DNA from: QYOJ01 sp964642545
Lineage (GTDB): Bacteria; Bacteroidota; Bacteroidia; Bacteroidales; FEN-979
NCBI GenBank assembly: GCA_964642545.1
Contig: CAZXQU010000019.1
Coordinates: 1 to 46,895, forward strand
Direction of reading: 5' to 3'
Length of the DNA stretch: 46,895 bases
How positions within the stretch are numbered: the stretch's first letter is position 1; each line of letters opens with the position of its first letter. The notes beneath the pieces are model-generated. The model did no database searches and was not told the origin of the DNA. It saw only the letters and a list, made by a program, of their open reading frames with translations. This document shows, piece by piece, positions 42,241 through 46,895 of the stretch. A program made the position numbers and the translations under genes.

Positions 42241-43407
42241 TTAGTAAGCATGTCCTCCCTCTTCCATCTCCTCTTCGGTGATCTTTTTGCGGTTGATAGA
42301 CCACCAGGCGTAAATAATATAGGCAAAAACAAAGGGTACAATTAATGAAACATAGCTCATGGCGACCAGTGTGTAACGGCTTGATGAGCTGTTCATAATC
42401 GTCAGGGAGCTTTGAAGATCACTGGTAGAAGGGTAGTATGCCGTATTGTTAAACCCTGCGAGCAGGAAGAGTGCGAAAACTGTAAGCACAGTTCCGGGTC
42501 CGGCAAACCAGATGCCTTTGTCGCGGCATCCTTTAAAATTCATCAAAGGTCTGATGATTCCAAAAAGTACCATCACCACTCCCAGGGCGAAGAGGATGAA
42601 CACTACCGGCATCCCGGTGAGGTTGTGCCAGTATTTGAATGGTTCCATGAAGATTCGTCCGTTTTCAGGATCCACAGAAAAGCCAGGATACAGCATCAGG
42701 GCGAAAACGTATGCAAGGAAGAAGATCACAAAGGGAACTGCATTGATCCATAGTTGCCTGAAGCTTCTTTTCTCAATGGCTTCATTGTCGACCGAGTTGA
42801 GGATATAGAGGATCCCAAGCACCCTTGCCAGGAAAAAGATCGTGAGTCCCATGACTACGTTCCGCCAGTTAAGAACAGCCTCCAGCCCGTGTGCCGGTCC
42901 TTGCCATTGGGAGATGACCGGGTTGGCGATGTTGGTTAGGTTCATCTTGTTAACCAAAAACTCGGATCCAGTGAAGAAAGTCGATACAGCGGCCCCGATA
43001 AGGATGGTCCCGAGGGCTCCGTTGATGAATAGGAAGATCTCATAAGTGCGTTGGCCGAGGAAATTGTTCGGTTTGGTTCTGAATTCATACGCAACGGCTT
43101 GAATTACAAAGGCAAAAAGGATAATCATCCATACCCAGTAGGCACCTCCGAAGCTAGTAGAATAGAAGAGTGGGAAGGATGCGAAGAAGGCGCCCCCGAA
43201 GGTGACGAGTGTAGTAAATGTAAATTCCCACTTCCGGCCAAGGGTGTTGACAATGATCTTTCGTTCGGGTTCGGTTTTGCCCAGGGTATAGATCAGGGTT
43301 TGCCCTCCCTGGACAAACATCAGGAAGACCAGCAAACTGGCAAGCAGGGATATGATCATCCACCAGTACTGTTGCAGTGCGAGTAATGACATCGATTCAA
43401 ACATCAC
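42241..43407 (-). CDS. cydB: Cytochrome bd ubiquinol oxidase subunit II
   Basis: 388 residues, about nine TM helices. Start MMFESMSLLALQQYWW; conserved family stretches include FVQGGQTLIYTLG (CydB-type start of helix I) and the pore-region ALMLYPGF. The protein is somewhat diverged from E. coli CydB, as usual in Bacteroidota. It overlaps cydA by 4 bp. CydB forms the second half of the quinol oxidase, which reduces O2 at high affinity. Confidence 0.94.
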   Translation of the reverse strand: MMFESMSLLALQQYWWMIISLLASLLVFLMFVQGGQTLIYTLGKTEPERKIIVNTLGRKWEFTFTTLVTFGGAFFASFPLFYSTSFGGAYWVWMIILFAFVIQAVAYEFRTKPNNFLGQRTYEIFLFINGALGTILIGAAVSTFFTGSEFLVNKMNLTNIANPVISQWQGPAHGLEAVLNWRNVVMGLTIFFLARVLGILYILNSVDNEAIEKRSFRQLWINAVPFVIFFLAYVFALMLYPGFSVDPENGRIFMEPFKYWHNLTGMPVVFILFALGVVMVLFGIIRPLMNFKGCRDKGIWFAGPGTVLTVFALFLLAGFNNTAYYPSTSDLQSSLTIMNSSSSRYTLVAMSYVSLIVPFVFAYIIYAWWSINRKKITEEEMEEGGHAY

Positions 43408-44981
43408 TTTTGCCCTCCATCTTTAGGTCCGATTTTGATCTGTTTCACCATAATCATAACTTCGGCAATCAACAGTGCTGTAAAGAGTGCTGCAAATATC
43501 CAGAAAGTGGTTTTAACGGATGCAGAACCGATCATCGAAACGGCTGCAATGGTAGGGAGGAGGTCCTGAATTACCCACGGTTGTCTCCCCACTTCAGCAA
43601 CAACCCAACCGGCCTGACTTGCCATGTAGCCAAGAGGTATCGTCCAGAGAGCGATCCAGAGGAGCCATCGTTGTTTTTCAAGGATTCCCTTATTAAGAAA
43701 GTAAAGGACAACGATGAACAACAAAATAAAATAGACCCCCAGCATCACCATCAGGTGGAAGCTATAGAAGGTTAGCTGGACATTGGGGACGACTGATTCG
43801 GGTTTGCTTAGATAGCCGTAACCAAAGTAGGCAAAGTTCTCTTCCAGCTTTTGCCGCGAGAATTTTGCCAGGATGGTATCTCCCGCTTTGGTCGCTGTTT
43901 TATAATCCCTCAAGGCGGAGATGGCGAGCTTCCCTTTTTCAATCTTCTGGGCAACCGAATAGGTCATCTCCCGCTCCTCTTCGGGGATGTCAGTAAACCA
44001 GGGTTTGTATCCTCCGTTGATGATGTTGTCAACGCCGGGGACAAACGCATTGGCATTCCGGTATCCGAGGATGGAGAGCAATTTTGGAATTTCAATCTTC
44101 ATCAGATAAGGGTTTTCACCGTCACCTGGTTTTTTGGAAGGATTGAGGATGCCAAATGCAACCAGTCCGACGCCGGCCTTGCCTTCATAAAGTCCTTCCA
44201 TGGCAGCCAGTTTCATCGGCTGTCTCTGGGCAACGGTGTATGCCGACCCATCGCCCGTAAAAGCAAGAAAAACTGAGGTGATGATCCCGAAAATCGCAGC
44301 TACGAGGATGCTTCGTTTAGCAGTGAGCTGATGACGTTTGTTCAACAGAAACCAGGCGCTAATCCCAATCACGAACAAGGATGCGATGACATAGCCATTG
44401 GAGATAGTATGCAGGAATTTGTTCACGGCCAAGGGGGAGAAGAGGATCTCCCAAAAGTTGACCATCTCGTTGCGGGCTGTATCGGGATTAAACTCCATGC
44501 CAACAGGACTTTGCATCCAGGCATTGGCAACCAGGATCCACAGGGCGGAGAGGTTGGCTCCAATCGCCGTGAGCCACGATGAAGCGAGATGGAATCCTTT
44601 GCTCACTTTATTCCAGCCAAAAAACATAACGGCGATGAAGGTCGATTCGAGGAAGAAGGCCATGATTCCTTCAATCGCCAGCGGCGCTCCAAAGATGTCA
44701 CCAACAAACCAGGAGTAGTTGGACCAGTTGGTACCAAACTGGAATTCGAGGATGATGCCGGTAGCAACGCCAATGGCGAAGTTGATCCCAAAGAGTATCA
44801 TCCAGAACTTGGTGATCTTCTTCCATTCCGGGTTACCTGTCCTTACATATATCGTCTCCATAATAGCTACGATAAACGACAAACCCAGAGTAAGCGGCAC
44901 AAACAGCCAGTGGTAGATGGCCGTCAGCGCAAACTGCGCCCGCGACCAGTCAACCATGCTAAGGTCAATTTGATCTATCAT
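43404..44981 (-). CDS. cydA: Cytochrome bd ubiquinol oxidase subunit I
   Basis: 525 residues, about nine TM helices, the size of E. coli CydA. Haem ligand His24 (YHWLFVPLTLG), acidic residues of the proton path (IEGIMAFFLEST), the haem b558 ligands in FLHTISNGYV and FHLMVMLG, and the quinol-binding Q-loop region (about 260-390). Catalyses quinol oxidation and O2 reduction in the inner membrane, giving tolerance of low oxygen and nitric oxide in an anaerobe. Preceded by DUF4492 and followed by cydB, cydX-like, small ORF and dedA. Confidence 0.96.
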   Translation of the reverse strand: MIDQIDLSMVDWSRAQFALTAIYHWLFVPLTLGLSFIVAIMETIYVRTGNPEWKKITKFWMILFGINFAIGVATGIILEFQFGTNWSNYSWFVGDIFGAPLAIEGIMAFFLESTFIAVMFFGWNKVSKGFHLASSWLTAIGANLSALWILVANAWMQSPVGMEFNPDTARNEMVNFWEILFSPLAVNKFLHTISNGYVIASLFVIGISAWFLLNKRHQLTAKRSILVAAIFGIITSVFLAFTGDGSAYTVAQRQPMKLAAMEGLYEGKAGVGLVAFGILNPSKKPGDGENPYLMKIEIPKLLSILGYRNANAFVPGVDNIINGGYKPWFTDIPEEEREMTYSVAQKIEKGKLAISALRDYKTATKAGDTILAKFSRQKLEENFAYFGYGYLSKPESVVPNVQLTFYSFHLMVMLGVYFILLFIVVLYFLNKGILEKQRWLLWIALWTIPLGYMASQAGWVVAEVGRQPWVIQDLLPTIAAVSMIGSASVKTTFWIFAALFTALLIAEVMIMVKQIKIGPKDGGQK

Positions 44982-45029
44982 ATGGATGAATGATTGATGA
45001 GGTATCCAAAAATAAGAATATATCTTGGA

Positions 45030-45242
45030 TTATTCACGGATAATCAACTGCTCCCTCACATAATCCCCTTTCTCAGCATCCGATTGGAATCTGGAATTCA
45101 GGAAGTTGGGGAAGAAGAAAAGTTTCAGAATAAAAAAGATGATAAAAATCTTGATCAGGATTACAACCCATAGTTTTCTTCCGACGGTCATGGCCCGGAA
45201 GCCGTCGTCGTAAAAACGCCAGATGTTACTAAATAGTTTCAA
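45030..45242 (-). CDS. DUF4492 family protein, cyd operon leader gene
   Basis: About 70 residues from a TTG at 45242. WRFYDDGFRAMTVGRKLWVVILIKIFIIFFILKLFFFPNFL matches DUF4492, a one-helix protein found upstream of cydA in Bacteroidota, probably an assembly or stability factor. The start is uncertain: an ATG at 45332 in the same frame lies inside the dispersed repeat and would add 30 residues not typical of the family. TTG 45242 begins right before the conserved part. No ATG exists between them. Confidence 0.8.
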   Translation of the reverse strand: MKLFSNIWRFYDDGFRAMTVGRKLWVVILIKIFIIFFILKLFFFPNFLNSRFQSDAEKGDYVREQLIIRE

Positions 45243-45270
45243 GTTGTTGAGATTCCTAAACCCTTGCTTA

Positions 45271-45396
45271 CCCCTAAATCGCTGGCTTACCCCTAAATCC
45301 CCTAAAGGGGACTTACTCTGCTTCGCAGTCATACCCTCCCGAAGGGAGGAACAAGTCCCCTTTAGGGGATTTAGGGGTTGTTAGGGGATTTAGGGG
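45271..45396. repeat. Dispersed palindromic repeat, copy 3, at a contig edge
   Basis: Two CCCCTAAATC units, then inverted arms CCCCTAAATCCCCTAAAGGG... and ...CCCCTTTAGGGGATTTAGGG around a core with GCTTCGCAG and CTCCCGAAGGGAG hairpins. It lies just upstream of the DUF4492 gene and runs to the assembly gap. Confidence 0.85.
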
Positions 45397-45435
45397 CAAC
45401 TACCAGCTCCCCCCTGCACCACCACCGCCAAAACT
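45381..45435. repeat. 55-bp sequence identical to that after the gap
   Basis: Identical to 45536-45590. Contains the end of the repeat plus the last codons of the TPM gene. Best read as the overlap of two contig ends, not a real duplication. Confidence 0.85.
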
Positions 45436-45535
45436 NNNNNNNNNNNNNNNNNNNNNNNNNNNNNNNNNNNNNNNNNNNNNNNNNNNNNNNNNNNNNNNNN
45501 NNNNNNNNNNNNNNNNNNNNNNNNNNNNNNNNNNN
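45436..45535. other. Assembly gap (100 N)
   Basis: Exactly 100 N. Both flanks are the same 55-bp string, so the true distance is probably zero or negative and the gap is artificial. Confidence 0.97.
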
Positions 45536-45554
45536 TTAGGGGATTTAGGGGCAA

Positions 45555-46352
45555 CTACCAGCTCCCCCCTGCACCACCACCGCCAAAACTGCCTCCGCCG
45601 AAGCCGCCAAATCCACCTCCACCGCCACCACCAAAACCGCCGCCTCCAGAATGAAAATTATTCCAGCTGCCACTATTGCCTCCCATGCTTCCGAGCAGCC
45701 AGAATGCTGTCCAGAAAGGGATGCTTTTTCCGACCGAATGTGACCGGGCACGGCTGGATCGGATCAGGAAAAACACAATGCCCATAATGATGAGAGGAAT
45801 CAGGAAGGTATAGGGACTTTTTTGGGTCTTCTTCACATACTGGTCTGCAGTGAATTCTCCCGATGCCAGGTCCATCAGAGTGGTCGTGGCGGCGTCAAGT
45901 CCGCCGAAATAATTGTTCTCCGCGAAGTTTGGGATCATCTCCAGTTGTATAATTCGTTCCCCGATGGCATCGGGGATCACACCTTCCAGTCCATAACCAC
46001 TGGCAATAAAGGCTTGGCCACGCTCATTCCCGTATTTTGGTTTGACCAGCACAACGATGCCGTTGTTTTTCCCTTTCTGCCCAACACCCCACTGTTCGCC
46101 AATTTTAAAGGCGAATTCAGCTCTGTCATAACCATTAAGAGATTTTACAGTAACAACAGTGATCTGTGTAGAGGTAGTATCATTGAAATCAACCAGTTTT
46201 CGTTCCAACTGCTGAACCTGTTCGGCTGTTAAAACACCGGCCAGGTCATTCACCAGGCGGGGAGGATCCGGACGGGGAGGGATCTCCTGAGAGAGCGCCA
46301 ATAAACCCTGGATGAGGAAAATGGTCAGGAAAATATGCCGGTATTGTTTCAT
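45555..46352 (-). CDS. TPM domain protein (YgcG-like) with Gly-rich tail
   Basis: 265 residues. Signal peptide (1-21), TPM domain (about 33-165: VNDLAGVLTAEQVQQLERKL, TTSTQITVVTV, GIVVLVKP, IASGYGLEGVIPD), one TM segment (about 183-200) and a Gly-rich tail ending GGGGAGGSW. The family is tied to envelope and photosystem repair; often encoded with LemA and another TPM gene, as here. The tail's end is also copied before the assembly gap. 3' stop at 45555. Confidence 0.92.
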   Translation of the reverse strand: MKQYRHIFLTIFLIQGLLALSQEIPPRPDPPRLVNDLAGVLTAEQVQQLERKLVDFNDTTSTQITVVTVKSLNGYDRAEFAFKIGEQWGVGQKGKNNGIVVLVKPKYGNERGQAFIASGYGLEGVIPDAIGERIIQLEMIPNFAENNYFGGLDAATTTLMDLASGEFTADQYVKKTQKSPYTFLIPLIIMGIVFFLIRSSRARSHSVGKSIPFWTAFWLLGSMGGNSGSWNNFHSGGGGFGGGGGGGFGGFGGGSFGGGGAGGSW

Positions 46353-46383
46353 ATTGTATGTTTTTCTCCAAATCTCCTTTCTG

Positions 46384-46471
46384 CCCCTAAACCCCCTAAA
46401 GGGGGCTTACACTGCTTCGCAGTCATATCCTCCCGGCGGGAGGAGTAAGTCCCCTTTAGGGGATTTAGGGG
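46384..46471. repeat. Dispersed palindromic repeat, copy 4
   Basis: Arms CCCCTAAACCCCCTAAAGGG... and ...CCCCTTTAGGGGATTTAGGG around GCTTCGCAG and CTCCCGGCGGGAG hairpins; closest to copy 3. Fills the gap between the two TPM genes. Confidence 0.85.
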
Positions 46472-46475
46472 TTCA

Positions 46476-46895
46476 TTACGTCTTCCCAAACGAAATCTCA
46501 TCCGCCAGCTCATTGACATCATCCGACTGATATGGAAAGTGTTTTTTCAAATGCTTCCCGGCTTGCAGAATTCCTTCAATTAATCCTGGTGCAAAATCGC
46601 CTTCGCGAAATTTAGCTGCCATCATCTCTTTGATCTCTTCCCAAAAATCGGAAGGAACTTTTTGATTGATGCCCACATCTCCCAGAATGGCGAACTTGTG
46701 ATCCTTGACTGAAAGGAAAAAAAGAACTCCATTGCGGAGCTTGGTCCGGTGCATATTGAGTTGTTTGAAAATGTAGGCCGCACGGTCCAGAACATCTCCT
46801 TTGCAGGAGTTCTCAACATGCACCCGCACCTCTCCCGAAGTGTTCATCTCCGCATCCCGGATCGCTTGTGTGATCTGCTGCTGCTCCTGTTGGGT
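46476..46895 (-). CDS. TPM domain protein, second copy, 5' end outside window
   Basis: Open frame from the window edge (TQQEQQQITQAIRDAEMNTS...), at least 139 residues. TPM motif AIRDAEMNTSGEVRVHVE, then GVLFFLSVKDHKFAILGDVGINQKV and the end FPYQSDDVNELADEISF. The ATG at 46847 is internal, since the preceding residues are standard for the family. Shorter than its neighbour and without visible signal peptide or Gly-rich tail, typical of the first TPM gene in LemA-TPM-TPM operons. Confidence 0.88.
   Translation of the reverse strand, partial: TQQEQQQITQAIRDAEMNTSGEVRVHVENSCKGDVLDRAAYIFKQLNMHRTKLRNGVLFFLSVKDHKFAILGDVGINQKVPSDFWEEIKEMMAAKFREGDFAPGLIEGILQAGKHLKKHFPYQSDDVNELADEISFGKT

Noticed and set aside
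43377..44993. Several plus-strand ORFs of 80-140 residues opposite cydA/cydB
   Set aside because: Antisense shadows of long membrane-protein genes with strong family motifs.
45004..45030. Inverted repeat ATCCAA ... TTGGAT between cydA and DUF4492
   Set aside because: Only 6-bp arms with a 15-nt loop; expected by chance in AT-rich DNA and partly overlaps the DUF4492 stop.
45381..45435. Apparent duplication of the TPM gene's 3' end
   Set aside because: Identity stops exactly at the N run and has a length of 55, so it is a contig-overlap artefact.
46312..46530. 72-residue ORF containing SKSPLGDLGV
   Set aside because: It is translated from the dispersed repeat copy 4; the same peptide appears from other copies and does not represent a gene.

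Overview
The window looks like Bacteroidota, most likely a Bacteroidales-type metagenomic bin. Evidence: two secreted proteins end in a type IX secretion C-terminal sorting domain; several genes are preceded by TAnnTTTG -7 boxes typical of the phylum; the cyd operon begins with a DUF4492 gene; a radical-SAM RiPP cluster of the GG-Bacteroidales type is present; and Bacteroidota dispersed repeats recur. A run of 100 N at 45436-45535 is flanked on both sides by an identical 55-base sequence, which points to two unmerged contigs. No rRNA, tRNA, CRISPR array or insertion sequence was seen.

Region 1 (1-15.2 kb) is the most interesting. A partial dicarboxylate/amino-acid symporter gene is followed by a cytoplasmic hybrid histidine kinase gene (minus strand). 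Divergent from it is a two-gene plus-strand operon for a sigma-54-dependent response regulator and an NtrY-like kinase. Converging on these is a tightly packed minus-strand operon: a 69-residue double-glycine peptide precursor, a radical SAM maturase, a pseudo-radical-SAM partner, an FtsX-type permease, a C39-peptidase ABC transporter, a miniature HlyD-like adaptor and a MacB/LolD-type ATPase. The precursor has a textbook sigma-54 promoter (TGGCACG-N4-TTGCA). About 65 bp upstream lies a pair of 17-bp TGTC...GACA-type inverted repeats with centres 21 bp apart. The same arrangement (strong site near, weak site far, centres 22 bp apart, same distance to a sigma-54-like element) lies between the hybrid kinase and response regulator genes. 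I infer that the regulator binds these sites and switches on both the peptide operon and the hybrid kinase. The precursor also carries an internal 12-residue repeat, KxKGG-x4-CxC, twice.

Region 2 (15.2-23.1 kb, minus strand) holds a BatA-like vWA membrane protein coupled to glutamate dehydrogenase (with a perfect CRP-type palindrome at its promoter), a MORN-repeat lipoprotein, MarC, a TrmN6-like tRNA methyltransferase, RimM, ribosomal protein S16 with a long acidic Ala/Val tail, an exported rubrerythrin-like protein and a DUF2231 membrane protein.

Region 3 (23.2-30.9 kb, plus strand) holds dnaE, thioredoxin, a DUF58 protein and valS. valS contains in-frame stretches of short repeats of the kind normally found between genes.

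Region 4 (30.9-46.9 kb, minus strand) holds an MscS channel, a DUF4159 protein, RsmE, an MFS transporter, an NTF2-like lipoprotein, an M14 carboxypeptidase and a large BNR/PKD protein (both T9SS cargo), then a cytochrome bd operon (DUF4492, cydA, cydB, an unannotated cydX-like 40-residue gene, a 35-residue small ORF, dedA), and finally two TPM-domain genes.
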